A stretch of 64,000 bases of DNA. Origin: Leptolyngbya sp. O-77 (lineage in GTDB: Bacteria > Cyanobacteriota > Cyanobacteriia > Elainellales > Elainellaceae). The position numbers were made by a program, and so were the translations under genes. Of this stretch, positions 1-9,477 are shown piece after piece (the stretch's first letter is position 1; each line of letters begins with the position of its first letter). The notes below the pieces were generated by a model. That model made no database searches, had not been told where the DNA came from, and worked only from the letters and a program-made list of their open reading frames with translations. Location of the stretch: the NCBI RefSeq assembly GCF_001548395.1, contig NZ_AP017367.1:657001-721000 (forward strand), read 5' to 3'.

Positions 1-63
1 TTTCGCTATCTGCTAATCTAGTTTGCTACAACATAAACTGATTTGCGTCCAACCCTGTAGGAG

Positions 64-190
64 TCAGGCATCAGGAGTCAGGAGTCAAGAACCGAAACCC
101 CACCTTCTCCATCTCTCCCTCTCCCCCTCTCTCCCTTTCCCTCTCTCCAACCCCCCAACCCCCAACACCCCAACACCCCATCACTCTCCA
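64..190. repeat. Low-complexity C/T-rich spacer
   Basis: This spacer lies downstream of metH. It starts with short direct repeats built on AGGAGTCAGGAGTCA and continues as a pyrimidine-rich run of CTCTCC and CCCAACACC tracts. I see no gene or clear terminator in it. The strand asymmetry resembles the other simple-repeat spacers in this window. Confidence 0.6.
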
Positions 191-3100
191 CTAGGCGCTG
201 AAATACTTCGCCACCGGGTGATACACCACAATCGCCGTCGTCGATTGCTCTGGATAAAGCTGCTCGCTTTCGTCCATGTGCAGCCCGATGCGCTCCGCCC
301 CCAGCAGGTCTAGCTGCGTGTACTGATCCTGAATATTCGGACAAGCGGGATAGCCAAAGCTATAGCGCGACCCCTGATAGCGCTGCGCCAACACGTCGCG
401 GATGTTGTCCGGTTCCGCTGCGCCAAAGCCCAGTTCGCGCCGGATGCGGGCGTGCGTCCACTCCGCCAGCGCTTCCGCCACCTGCACGGCCAGCCCGTGG
501 AAGTAGAGATAGTCGGTGTATTGGTCGGCGGCGAATAGCTTTTGGGCAAACTCGGTGGCGATGTCGCCCACCGTTACTGCCTGCATGGGAAATACGTCAA
601 ACTGAGTGGCGTGGTCTTTGGGCAAAAAGAAGTCGGCGATGCAGAGGCGGCGGAGGGACTTCTGACGCGGGAAGTTGAACGTGGCAACGGGCTGCAAATC
701 TTGTGGGCCCATGCCGTTTTTCACAGCGGCAGGGTCGTAGATATACAGCGAGTTTCCTTCAGATAAGCAGGGGAAATAGCCGTAGACGACCTGCGGCCGC
801 AGCAGATTTTCTGCCAACACGCGCTGCTTCCACTGCGCCAGGATGGGGTACGCCTTTTCCTGCAAGAAAGCATCGTACTCCTCGCGGGTTTGCTCCTTGG
901 GCTTGCGGAACTGCCACTGCCCTGCAATCAGCGCCTGCAAGTCCAGATACCAGAACACTTCCTCCAGGGAAATGTCTTCTGGGTTCAAAATCTGCGTGCC
1001 CCAGAACGGCGGTGTCGGGCGAGGAATGTCGATGGCAACGGCTTCCGACCTCACCGTATCCTCAACCGTTGGTGCTACAGCAGTCGTTGACTGCTCCAAT
1101 TCTTGAACCTCAGATACAGGCTCCGTACCTAACCCTTGCCCCCTGAGCGCTGATTCCTCTTCGCGCTCATCCAAAAAGCCTTGCAGGTCATCCCACTGGC
1201 CTGCCGCCTTCGCAGGCATCAGCTTGTCCATAAAGTGCAGATCAGAGAAAGCGTCTTTGCCATAAATCACCTTGCCTTTATAGGTGTTTTGGCAATCTTC
1301 GTAGACAAACTTGGGCGTAAGCGCTGCACCACCCAGGATAACGGGCACAGTGATGCCGCGCTCATTAAATACCTCCAGGTTCTCTTTCATAAAGGCGGTG
1401 GACTTCACCAGCAGTCCGCTCATGGCGATGCAGTCGGCCTGGTGTTCAAAGTAGGCGTCGATGATGTTGTCTACGGGCTGCTTAATGCCCAGGTTAATCA
1501 CGCGGTAGCCGTTGTTGGTGAGGATGATGTCCACCAGGTTTTTGCCGATGTCATGCACGTCGCCCTTCACCGTGGCAATTAGAAAAGTGCCTTTGGCATT
1601 GCCGCCGGATTCTTCCTTGTCCATAAACGGCTCTAGGTGCGCGACGGCGGCTTTCATGGTTTCCGCCGATTGCAGCACAAAGGGAAGCTGCATCTGCCCA
1701 GAGCCGAACAAATCGCCAACGACCTTCATGCCATCCAGCAAGAAGGTGTTGATGATGTCCAGCGGTTTGTAGGTCTTCAGCGCTTCGGTGAGGGCTTCTT
1801 CCAGCCCAATGCGTTCGCCGTCGATAATGTGCTGCTTTAGCCGCTCCTCAATGGGCAGATCGGCGAGGGAACCGCCGGAGCGGGTGTCTTTGGCCGAAAC
1901 CCCCTCGAACAGTTTGGTGAGTTCTGTCAGCGGATCGTAGACGCAGACCTCGCCGTCAAACCGCCGCTGGTCGTAGATGAGCTGGCGGCAGACTTCCTGA
2001 TGCTGCGGGTCAATTTTTGCCAGGGGCAAAATTTTGGGCGGCGCTGACGATCGCCCCCATCCATGCCCGCCGCCGTCGCCTCATGCAAAAACATCGAGTT
2101 CAGCACGATCCGCGCTGCGGGGCTGAGGCCGAAGGAAATATTCGACACGCCCAGCAGAATGTGAACGCCAGGTAGATGTTGGCGAATCATCCGAATCGAT
2201 TCGATGGTGGCTTTGCCATTTTCGCGGTCTTCCTCAATACCCGTCGAAATGGGCAACGCCAGCGGGTCATAGAAGATTTCGTAGGGAGGAATGCCATATT
2301 CCAGCGCGTCGCGGTAGGCCCGTTGGGCGATCGCAAACTTCTTTTCCGCTGTCCGCGCCATGCCCTCTTCGTCGATCGTGCCCACCACAATCCCCGCGCC
2401 GTAGGTCTTGGCCAGCTCCAGCACCTTAAAGAAGCGCTCGTCTCCGTCTTCATAGTTTGTCGAGTTGAGGATGCACTTGCCGCCTGCGACTTTTAGGCCC
2501 GCCTCCATCTTTTGCCACTCGGTGGAGTCGAGCATCAGCGGCAGGTTCACGTTTGTCACCAAGCGCGACACCAGTTCCCGCATATCGCGCTCACCGTCAC
2601 GGCCCACATAGTCCACGTTCACATCTAGGACATGGGCCCCTTCTTTGACCTGCGATCGCGCTACGGCTACCAGCCCGTCCCAGTCCTCCGCATTCAGCAG
2701 CTCCCGCACTTTTTTGGACCCCGCTGGCATTTCAGGCGTTCGCCGCCAATGATCAGGAACGAGTTGTCCTGGTCGTAGGGCTGGGCGCTGTAGATGGAGG
2801 CGGCGGGCGGGGGATGTAGGAGAGGGCAGGACGGGGGGAGGGGTTTTGGATTTTGGATTTTGGATTTTGGGGGGGCTGGTTTGTGGCGACTCGCCCTTGA
2901 CCCCTAACCATGCGCTCGCGGGGCTTCAGCGTGGGGGCGATTTCGGCTAGCTGCTGGATATGCTCTGGGCGCGTGCCGCAGCAGCCGCCGATCACCTGCA
3001 CGCCCAGGTCTTCGACGAAGTGCATCAGCGCCATGCGGAGCTCCATCGGCGTGAGCTTGTAGTGGGCGTGGCCGCCGACGTTTTCGGGGATGCCTGCGTT

Positions 3101-3862
3101 GGGGATGCAGGAGATGACGAAGGGCGAATGCTGCGACAGGTAGCGGATATGGTCGGCCATGCGGTCGGGGCCGGTGGCGCAGTTTAGCCCCAGGATGTCG
3201 ATGGGGTAGGGTTCCAGAATGGTGAGCATGGCGGCTACGTCGGAGCCGACCAGCATCGTGCCCTGGATTTCCATCGTCACGGACACCATCAGCGGCCGGC
3301 GATTCCCTTTCCGCGCAAACACCGCCTCGACCGCGTTCAGCGCTGCTTTAATTTGCAGCACGTCCTGGCAGGTTTCCACAATAAACAGATCCACGCCGCC
3401 GTCGTAGAGTCCCTCTGCCTGCTCCTCAAAGGCCGCCTTCATCGTGTCGTAGTCGATATGGCCGAGAGTGGGCAGTTTGGTGGTGGGGCCCATCGACCCG
3501 GCCACAAAGCGGGGTTTTTCGGGGGTGGAAAATTCTTCAGCGCAGCGTTTTGCCAGTTCTGCCGCCCGCTTGTTTAGCTCGTAGGCGCGATCGCCCAGAT
3601 TATATTCCGCCAGCACGATGGAGGCCGCACCGAAGGTGTCGGTTTCGATCACGTCGGCCCCAGCGGACAGAAAGTCGCGATGCACCTTGGCGACGGCTTC
3701 CGGCTTGGTGACAACCAGATACTCGTTGCAGCCTTCATACTCTGCGCCGCCAAAATCCTCCGCCGTCAGGTTTTGCACCTGGAGGTTTGTCCCCATTGCG
3801 CCGTCGAAGACAATCACCGGGCGATCGGGGCTGTGGAGGCGATTCAGAAAAGCGCTGTTCAT
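191..3862 (-). CDS. metH: Cobalamin-dependent methionine synthase MetH (frameshifted in this assembly)
   Basis: MetH transfers a methyl group from 5-methyltetrahydrofolate to homocysteine through a B12 cofactor in the cytoplasm. The product is spread over three reading frames. The N-terminal part (about 3862-2820) holds the homocysteine-binding barrel, starting MNSAFLNRLHSPDRP and containing IGGCCGTRPEHI. The middle part (about 2800-2040) is the pterin-binding domain with GGER and VNVDYVGRDGE. The C-terminal part (2029-191) carries the B12-binding motif DVHDIGKNLV and the activation domain ending near the reactivation motif. Frame changes occur near 2800, 2720-2745 and 2035-2058, each in short homopolymers (for example five C at 2054-2058 where four restore GMDGAIVSA). 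Total length of about 1200 residues is normal. The start at 3862 is chosen because the 44 upstream residues of the open frame are not MetH-like. An in-frame heptanucleotide repeat sits in the linker near 2850. Function is secure; whether the frame breaks are real is doubtful. Confidence 0.9.
2844..2871. repeat. Heptanucleotide tandem repeat TTTTGGA inside metH
   Basis: Three exact TTTTGGA units plus a partial one. On the coding strand this reads as CCAAAAT units and is translated as a QNPKSKIQNP-type linker in metH. The same CCAAAAT unit recurs in spacers near 17.4 and 32.3 kb. It is typical of short tandemly repeated repetitive (STRR) elements of cyanobacteria. Confidence 0.85.
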
Positions 3863-4089
3863 AAAGGCAGGGCTGAGGGTAATGGCACAGTCTATTTTGT
3901 CGGTATTTCCTAGCGTATCGTAAGGCGAAAGGCGAAAGGTGAACGAGACGGCATGAGGGGCGAAATGAGACGTAACCGTGAGGGAATCCTTCACTTATGC
4001 ATACACTTTGAAGTAAGGCGATCGCCCCAAGCGCGATCGCCCTGCATCTTCCCCCTCACCGCACGACGGCGTGCGACGCGACAACCCCT

Positions 4090-4681
4090 ATGGCGAGCCT
4101 CAAAATTCTGATTGTGGACGACAGCAAGACGATTCGGATGCAGGTGCGAGACATGCTGCCACGCGGCAGCTACGAAGTAATCGAGGCGCGAGACGGGGTG
4201 GAAGGGCTGCACGTCATTCGTCAGGAGCGTCCGAATCTGGTGCTGCTCGATTTCTTCATGCCGCGGATGAATGGCTGGGAAGTGGTGCAGACGATCCAAG
4301 CAGATCCCCCGGCTGAAGTCGATTCCGATTGTGATGATGTCGGGTCGGCGCGAAGATGTGGAAAAAAACCGTGCCCGGAACTGTTCGACTATTTTGAGTT
4401 TGTCGGGCAAGCCGTTTGGACAGTCGCACCTGTTCAACGCAATTCGCTCGGCTACGGCAAAGGCCAAAGATCGGCAGGAAGTCTCGATTCCGATGCGTTC
4501 TCCTGCCGAAGTCGAAGAAGCTCCGGCTGACTCAACCACGATTCCCAACGCCGAACTCCAGCAGCTCAAAGCCGAGGTGCAACAGCTCCGCAATCAAAAC
4601 GCCCGTCTGCGAACCGAAGTGGAAACCCTGAAAAAGCAGATGGTGCAGGTCGTTGCGCTAGTGCGCCAGAAATTGGGATAG
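4090..4681 (+). CDS. Response regulator with C-terminal coiled coil (frameshifted in this assembly)
   Basis: A CheY-like receiver domain fills residues 1-120, with the acidic pair D10-D11 and the probable phospho-acceptor D54 in LVLLDFFMPRMNGWE. A short helical tail, rich in Gln, Glu and Leu heptads and ending MVQVVALVRQKLG, may form a coiled coil. No DNA-binding output domain is visible, so it probably acts by protein contact. The frame breaks at four places that each look like one extra base: the C run at 4306-4311, the A run near 4360, GG at 4377-4378 and GGG near 4404. Removing one base at each restores a receiver ending with the KPF motif. The gene is divergent from metH with a 227-bp spacer. 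Confidence 0.8.
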
Positions 4682-4711
4682 GATGGCACTCGTCCAAATG
4701 TCTCGAATGTG

Positions 4712-5704
4712 ATGAACCCGCAGACGCAACCGATTCGGGTAGGAATTGTTGGTACAGGTTATGCTGCCAAAACCCGCGCTGAGCTGGTGCAGGCAGATGC
4801 CCGGACGCAGCTTGTGGCGATCGCCAGCCGTGACCTCGCCCGCGCCCAGGCTCTAGCAGAACCACTCGATACGGAGGCAACGGATGACTGGAGCGCTCTG
4901 GTGCAGCGAGCTGACATCGACCTGGCAATCGTGTCTACTAGCAACGCGCAACATGCCGCAGTCGTGAGAGCTGCTCTGGAAGCGGGTAAGCATGTCGTGG
5001 TGGAATATCCGCTGGCGCTGGATTTGGCAACCGCCAAGGACCTCGCTGCGCTGGCCGCTGCCCAAAACTGCCTGCTGCATGTGGAACATATCGAGCTGCT
5101 GAGCGGCATTCACGAAGCCATCCAAGCCGCACTGCCCGCCATCGGTACGCCCTTTTACCTGCGCTACAGCGACCTCACGCCCAAGCATCCCGCTCTCGAC
5201 AAGTGGACCTATGACATGGCGGAATTCGGCTTTCCGCTGGTGGGCGCGCTGTCGCGGGTGCATCGGCTGACGAACCTGTTTGGCCCGGTGAAAACGGTCA
5301 GTTGCCAGACCCGCTACTGGCAAGCCGATGCAGCCAATCCCCGCTTTACGACCTGCGTCTGCACGGCGCAACTGCGGTTTGCCAGCGGGCTGATTGGCGA
5401 AGTGATCTACGGCAAAGGCGAGGCGCTGTGGGCCGCAGAGCGCACCCTGACGATTCAGGGCGAAACCGGGGCGATCGCCCTCAATGGCGACAGCGGCGAA
5501 CTGATCCTACCCGACCAGACCCAACCCCTCGACCTGGGCAGCCGCCGCGGCCTGTTTGCCCGCGACACCGCCGCCGTGCTGGACTTTCTCACCGAAGGCA
5601 AGCCGCTGTATGTGTCGGTGGCGGACAGCCTCTACGCCCTGGCGGTCGCAGAGGCGGCGAAGATTTCGGCGGAGAAAGGGGAGGTTGTTGGGGTAGTAGG
5701 ATAG
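4712..5704 (+). CDS. bvdR: Biliverdin reductase-like oxidoreductase (Gfo/Idh/MocA fold)
   Basis: The N-terminal Rossmann domain has the dinucleotide motif VGIVGTGYAA at residues 7-16. A C-terminal GFO/IDH/MocA-type sheet domain follows. HVEHIELLSG, FGFPLVGALSR, VIYGKGE and GSRRGLFARDT match what I recall of the cyanobacterial BvdR family, which reduces biliverdin IXa to bilirubin with NAD(P)H and influences phycobilisome assembly. Length 331 residues is normal. A GTG lies directly before the chosen ATG. The gene stands alone downstream of the response regulator. A generic sugar or inositol dehydrogenase is the alternative, but the family-specific blocks favour BvdR. Confidence 0.8.
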   Translation: MNPQTQPIRVGIVGTGYAAKTRAELVQADARTQLVAIASRDLARAQALAEPLDTEATDDWSALVQRADIDLAIVSTSNAQHAAVVRAALEAGKHVVVEYPLALDLATAKDLAALAAAQNCLLHVEHIELLSGIHEAIQAALPAIGTPFYLRYSDLTPKHPALDKWTYDMAEFGFPLVGALSRVHRLTNLFGPVKTVSCQTRYWQADAANPRFTTCVCTAQLRFASGLIGEVIYGKGEALWAAERTLTIQGETGAIALNGDSGELILPDQTQPLDLGSRRGLFARDTAAVLDFLTEGKPLYVSVADSLYALAVAEAAKISAEKGEVVGVVG

Positions 5705-5867
5705 CGGAATTTTGAAGGGTAATTAATTGCTATCCCTCCTCAGGCAATGGCTTGTCGGGCTGACTTCGGTTAGCCCGCTCAAATCAGAACCACAAGCTTA
5801 AAGGCTCTAGACTGACGACTGACGCAAGAGAAGGTGAGTCCTGTCCACTCCATCATCCTATCCTTGC

Positions 5868-6182
5868 TCATTCTGCTGTTTTCTTCCGGGGATTGGTGAT
5901 GACTAGCTCAAACTCCCAGCCGGGAATTTTCTGGACAGACTCGCTGAGCTTGCGGAGATCGTCGGGGCCGTTCAGCGTTAGGCTTTCGCGGGTGCGGACT
6001 TCGGCAGCGATCGCCTTTTCATCCCGCTTGGCCACCAGATCCAGCGAACAATGGGCCAGCGGAGAGGGTAAATCTTCTGGAGCAGGATAAAGAGTCACCT
6101 GATATCCCTGCTTGCGGTATTCCCGCGCAAGCTTCAGCAGGCGCTGATGCTCTAACGGACTCCGATTCGGTGGACGGGTCAT
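5868..6182 (-). CDS. Small restriction-endonuclease-fold protein (AHJR-like)
   Basis: A 104-residue protein starting MTRPPNRSPLEHQ. An N-terminal helix (LLKLAREYRKQGYQV) is followed by LDLVAKRDEK and IAAEVRTR, the layout of a PD-(D/E)xK nuclease core with an acidic D followed by an E-x-R in place of E-x-K. I assign it tentatively to the REase AHJR-like group; the family call is from memory of motif layout. The start at 6182 drops 13 unconvincing upstream residues. It lies 87 bp downstream of the RusA-like gene on the same strand, so the two may be cotranscribed. Confidence 0.5.
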   Translation of the reverse strand: MTRPPNRSPLEHQRLLKLAREYRKQGYQVTLYPAPEDLPSPLAHCSLDLVAKRDEKAIAAEVRTRESLTLNGPDDLRKLSESVQKIPGWEFELVITNPRKKTAE

Positions 6183-6269
6183 ATACGGCAACTCTGAAAT
6201 AACGCAGAAAGAATAACGCAAAAACGGTAGCGCGAAAACGCCACTGCAAATAAATCCTAACCTAGTCTT

Positions 6270-6692
6270 CTAGCTTAGCTCAGATGGATCGGGAGCCGCC
6301 TCTATCCGGATATGCAAAAACTCCTCGCCCTGGCAAAATCCTTCTGCCAGCGCTGTAGACATCCCCTTGACGCGAAAAGAAGCGTTCAGGTTGCGGCGGC
6401 GGCTGATGAAGTCTGTGATCTGATAGTCGTCTACGTAAATCACCCCGTTTAGTGCATCTCGCACTGGTTTCACTATATTATCACTATCGGGAACGCCAGA
6501 CTCGTCGCCTAGGGGCGCATCGTAGTAGTGCGTGATGATCACCTTGAGGTAATCACCCAGCGGTGCTTTGCCGTTCCAGCAGGCGATCGCCCGCTGCCGC
6601 ACTTTTTCTCTCCAGTCGCGTAGACGAGCCTTGTCTTTAGTTTGGTGCGAAATCGGCTTGCCGATTACGATAAATTCAATGGGTAGCACCAT
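6270..6692 (-). CDS. RusA-family crossover junction endodeoxyribonuclease-like protein
   Basis: A 140-residue protein with the RusA signature: PDSDNIVKPVRDALNG followed by VIYVDDYQI. These contain the acidic residues that bind magnesium in RusA Holliday-junction resolvases. RusA proteins are often prophage-borne, but no phage genes surround this one. The start MVLPIEFIVIGKP (6692) puts the first strand of the fold at the N-terminus; the open frame extends 30 residues further with no family similarity. Next downstream is another nuclease-fold gene. Confidence 0.75.
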   Translation of the reverse strand: MVLPIEFIVIGKPISHQTKDKARLRDWREKVRQRAIACWNGKAPLGDYLKVIITHYYDAPLGDESGVPDSDNIVKPVRDALNGVIYVDDYQITDFISRRRNLNASFRVKGMSTALAEGFCQGEEFLHIRIEAAPDPSELS

Positions 6693-7403
6693 GTATGTCC
6701 CACGGGTTAGGCTGGTTGGCTGAATGGTGTCGCCCATGCGGGGGGATGAGCTTGGGCTAAGCGCTGGGCCGATGGCTATCAAAGATGCTTGGCGAAATCT
6801 TTGAAACCCATCGCTTAAACAAGTGAATTGCCTGAAGCGAAGCGGTCAAAGTCGGGGTACTGCAACCCCTGCATTAAAGTCAAAAACTGGAGCCAACGAA
6901 CAGGGCCGAAACCTTGAGCGAAGACCGAGTGAAGACTGAGGAATCCTGGAAGCAGAGGTTCAAAGCAAAACGGGCTACGATGTTTTTTTTGCGGCTCAAA
7001 AAATGCCCGTTGAAATAGACCGTGCAAGACACCTGCTGCTGGTAAATGCTGACCGTATGGATTGATACAGGTGGCGGGGGAGGGGTTTTCCTGGCAGACA
7101 CGCAGGTTACTTATATAGTAAGTCTGTTTTTTGGAATGTGTGTTGGGACATGAGTCACCTGCTCTCCTTCTACGCTCTTTCCATTCGTTTCGCAGTTCTT
7201 CGCGCAGGCTCTCTACAGTGGGCGATCGCCCAACCTATCGCTGGGCTGGCAAGCAGAGGACTGGCGCGAGTTGCGATCAATGGCAGTTTGTTTGATACCA
7301 GTGACTCTGATAACACAGGACTCCTCCGGAGTGATGACGTGCATTGCTGGCTAAAAGGTTGCCGCAATCAGGCAAAAAACTAGAAAAAAGCTGAGCAAGC
7401 CCT
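6693..7403. other. Gene-poor spacer, 711 bp
   Basis: Only short open frames are present (up to about 81 codons), with no recognisable domain. A run of T at 6981-6990 and a GCGATCGC near 7221 are visible. It probably holds the promoters for the minus-strand RusA-like gene and the plus-strand CorA-like gene. I recognise no RNA gene in it. Confidence 0.5.
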
Positions 7404-8132
7404 ATGAAAATTCCTCCTGGGTGGAAATTACCTCCCTCTATTCAAAATCGATTTGGCGAACGCAGCGTCGGCAAACAGCGGGCGATGGTGGCAGACGGGC
7501 ACCTGCTGCTGATTTTGCACAAAGCGCCTGAACCAGGTGAGCAAACCCGCGTCGGGGTGCTGTTTTGGCGGCAACCCAGCGGCATCTGGGAACACAGCGG
7601 CGGCGGCATTGGGCTACAACCACTGCTGAAACATCTAGAAAATTACAACACTGCCGAGGAAAAATTGCAAACCGCTTATCGGCAGGCAGAGAGCGCCGAA
7701 GACTACTTTCACCTGCTGGAGGCGATCGCCCCATTGCGCCTGGCTGCTAAAAATATGCACGCCACGCTGCAAGCTGCCCGCGAAGGCATTCCCGATGACC
7801 GCGACCTGATTGACCTGCGCGACTGGGCCTACGAAATCGATCGCAGCCTGGATCTGCTCTACGAAAACACAAAAAACGCGCTGGATTATCAAATCGCCCA
7901 GCGGGCAGAGGAGCAAAATCGCCTGTCCACGGAGGCGCTGATCGCAGGGCATCGGCTGAATATTCTGGCGGCGGTGTTTTTGCCGCTGACGGCGATCGCT
8001 GCACTGTTTGGCATGAATTTGAACAGCGGCGTAGATGGCTCCTCCATCTTCACGTTCTGGCTGGTGTCGGTTGGGGCGATCGCGCTCGGTTCTCTAGTCC
8101 GCCGCTGGGTGGTGCTGGGGCGCTGGCTCTAG
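7404..8132 (+). CDS. CorA-like magnesium transporter family protein
   Basis: The C-terminus has the CorA arrangement: a hydrophobic helix (ILAAVFLPLTAIAALF) ending in GMN at about residues 205-207, then a second membrane helix (IFTFWLVSVGAIALGSLV). GMN is the selectivity motif of CorA Mg2+ channels. The preceding 190 residues are helical, as in the CorA funnel. The protein is 242 residues, shorter than the usual 310-350, so the N-terminal alpha/beta domain is reduced or absent. Transport activity is therefore inference. Confidence 0.7.
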   Translation: MKIPPGWKLPPSIQNRFGERSVGKQRAMVADGHLLLILHKAPEPGEQTRVGVLFWRQPSGIWEHSGGGIGLQPLLKHLENYNTAEEKLQTAYRQAESAEDYFHLLEAIAPLRLAAKNMHATLQAAREGIPDDRDLIDLRDWAYEIDRSLDLLYENTKNALDYQIAQRAEEQNRLSTEALIAGHRLNILAAVFLPLTAIAALFGMNLNSGVDGSSIFTFWLVSVGAIALGSLVRRWVVLGRWL

Positions 8133-8256
8133 CGCTGGGTGCTGGGTACTGGAAAACTGGCGATCGCCAAATTCACCCGACCGGATCTGCTGTTGCCTGA
8201 GCAAATACGTTAGGATGCCCAATGGGTCGGGATTTGCGCCCAGACTGGAAAAGTTT

Positions 8257-9426
8257 ATGGTGAGTGAAAAGCGCAATATAGGACAGCGCGGCTGGGGTTG
8301 GGCGATCGCCGCTGGCGTTGCGGCTTTGGGGCTGCTGGGGTTGGGCGTGGCTCAGATTGTCGCTTCCCGTCGCGCTGCGTCTGAAGCAGCGCTAACCGAA
8401 GTGCCTGCCCCTACGCGAGTCGAAGTGGTAGCGCTGGGACGGCTGGAGCCGCGTGGCGAAGTGGTGCGCGTGGGTGGGCCCACGGGTGAGCGGATTCAGC
8501 GGCTAGAGGTGCGCCAGGGGGATATGGTGCAAACGGGCGCGGTGCTGGCCTATCTGGAAAGCTATGACGAGCGGCGGGCCCAGCGGGATGTAGCCGCTGC
8601 TCAGCTTGCCGAAGCTGAACAACGCCTGCGGGCGACGACTGCCTTCGCCCAGGCCAAGGTGCGCGAGGCTCAATCCCAGGCGGAGCGGATTCAAAGCCCG
8701 GCCCAATTTGAGCTACAGGCACAGCAGGCACTTGTGCGGGAGCTAGAGGCAGACCTGGTTCAGAAAACCCAGGATTTGCGCCGATTTGAGGATCTATACG
8801 CGCAGGGGGCAATTTCTCAGCAAGAGCGCGATCGCCAGCGCAGCGCCACCCGCCAAGCTCAGGAAAAACTCAACAATGCCAGAGCCAACCTGGTGCGCTT
8901 GGAGGCCGACCTGCAAGCCTCGCTGCGGAGCGCCCAGGCCACTGTGCAGGCGCAGGAAGCGAATCTGCCCCTGAGTCAGGTGCAAGTTGCCGTCGAATCT
9001 GCCCGCCAAAACCTGAACCTAGCCGAAGCCCAGCTAGAGCGCACCCTCATCCGCGCTCCCCAGCCTGGTCGCATCCTGAGAATTCTCACCCTGGCCGGTG
9101 AGGCAATCGGGCAAGACGGCAGCGTGCTGGATATGGGGGACACGAGCCAGATGTTTGTTGTGGCAGAGGTCTATGAAACCGATGTGGGGTTAGTGAGAGT
9201 GGGGCAACCTGCCATCATTACCAGCCGCAATGGAGCCTTTGACGAAACGCTGTCGGGCAGGGTGGCAGAAATCGGCTGGCAGGTCTTCAAAAATAACGTG
9301 CTAGATGATGACCCCGCCGCCAATGCCGATGCCCGCGTGGTCGAGGTGAAGGTGCAACTCGACGACGGTCGCCCCGTGGAGGCGCTGACGAATTTGCAAG
9401 TCGATGTGCGGATTGATGTGAGATGA
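8257..9426 (+). CDS. DevB-like ABC exporter membrane-fusion protein (HlyD family)
   Basis: One N-terminal membrane anchor (GWGWAIAAGVAALGLLGLGVAQIVA) is followed by a biotinyl-lipoyl-like segment (GRLEPRGEVVRVGGPTGERI), a long alpha-helical hairpin at about residues 95-265 rich in Ala, Gln and Glu, and a second lipoyl half with APQPGRIL. This is the periplasmic adaptor architecture of DevB, which links an inner-membrane exporter to an outer-membrane channel. The start MVSEKRN at 8257 places the anchor correctly. The permease gene follows after 51 bp in the same direction. Confidence 0.85.
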   Translation: MVSEKRNIGQRGWGWAIAAGVAALGLLGLGVAQIVASRRAASEAALTEVPAPTRVEVVALGRLEPRGEVVRVGGPTGERIQRLEVRQGDMVQTGAVLAYLESYDERRAQRDVAAAQLAEAEQRLRATTAFAQAKVREAQSQAERIQSPAQFELQAQQALVRELEADLVQKTQDLRRFEDLYAQGAISQQERDRQRSATRQAQEKLNNARANLVRLEADLQASLRSAQATVQAQEANLPLSQVQVAVESARQNLNLAEAQLERTLIRAPQPGRILRILTLAGEAIGQDGSVLDMGDTSQMFVVAEVYETDVGLVRVGQPAIITSRNGAFDETLSGRVAEIGWQVFKNNVLDDDPAANADARVVEVKVQLDDGRPVEALTNLQVDVRIDVR

Positions 9427-9477
9427 GCGGATGTTGTAGTGTCGCGATGCCACGCCAGAACTTGCAACCGAAAAATC

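Noticed and set aside
3863..4089. Possible cobalamin or SAM riboswitch upstream of metH
   Set aside because: I found no B12-box or SAM-box core in the 227-bp spacer, although a covariance search would be needed to exclude it.
3991..4593. Minus-strand open frame of 200 codons
   Set aside because: It is antisense to the response regulator, which has clear receiver motifs.
6270..6692. RusA-like gene as evidence for a prophage
   Set aside because: No capsid, integrase, terminase or other phage gene occurs within 10 kb.
7138..7383. 81-codon open frame in the 6.7-7.4 kb spacer
   Set aside because: No domain, no convincing ribosome-binding site and no conserved-looking segment.
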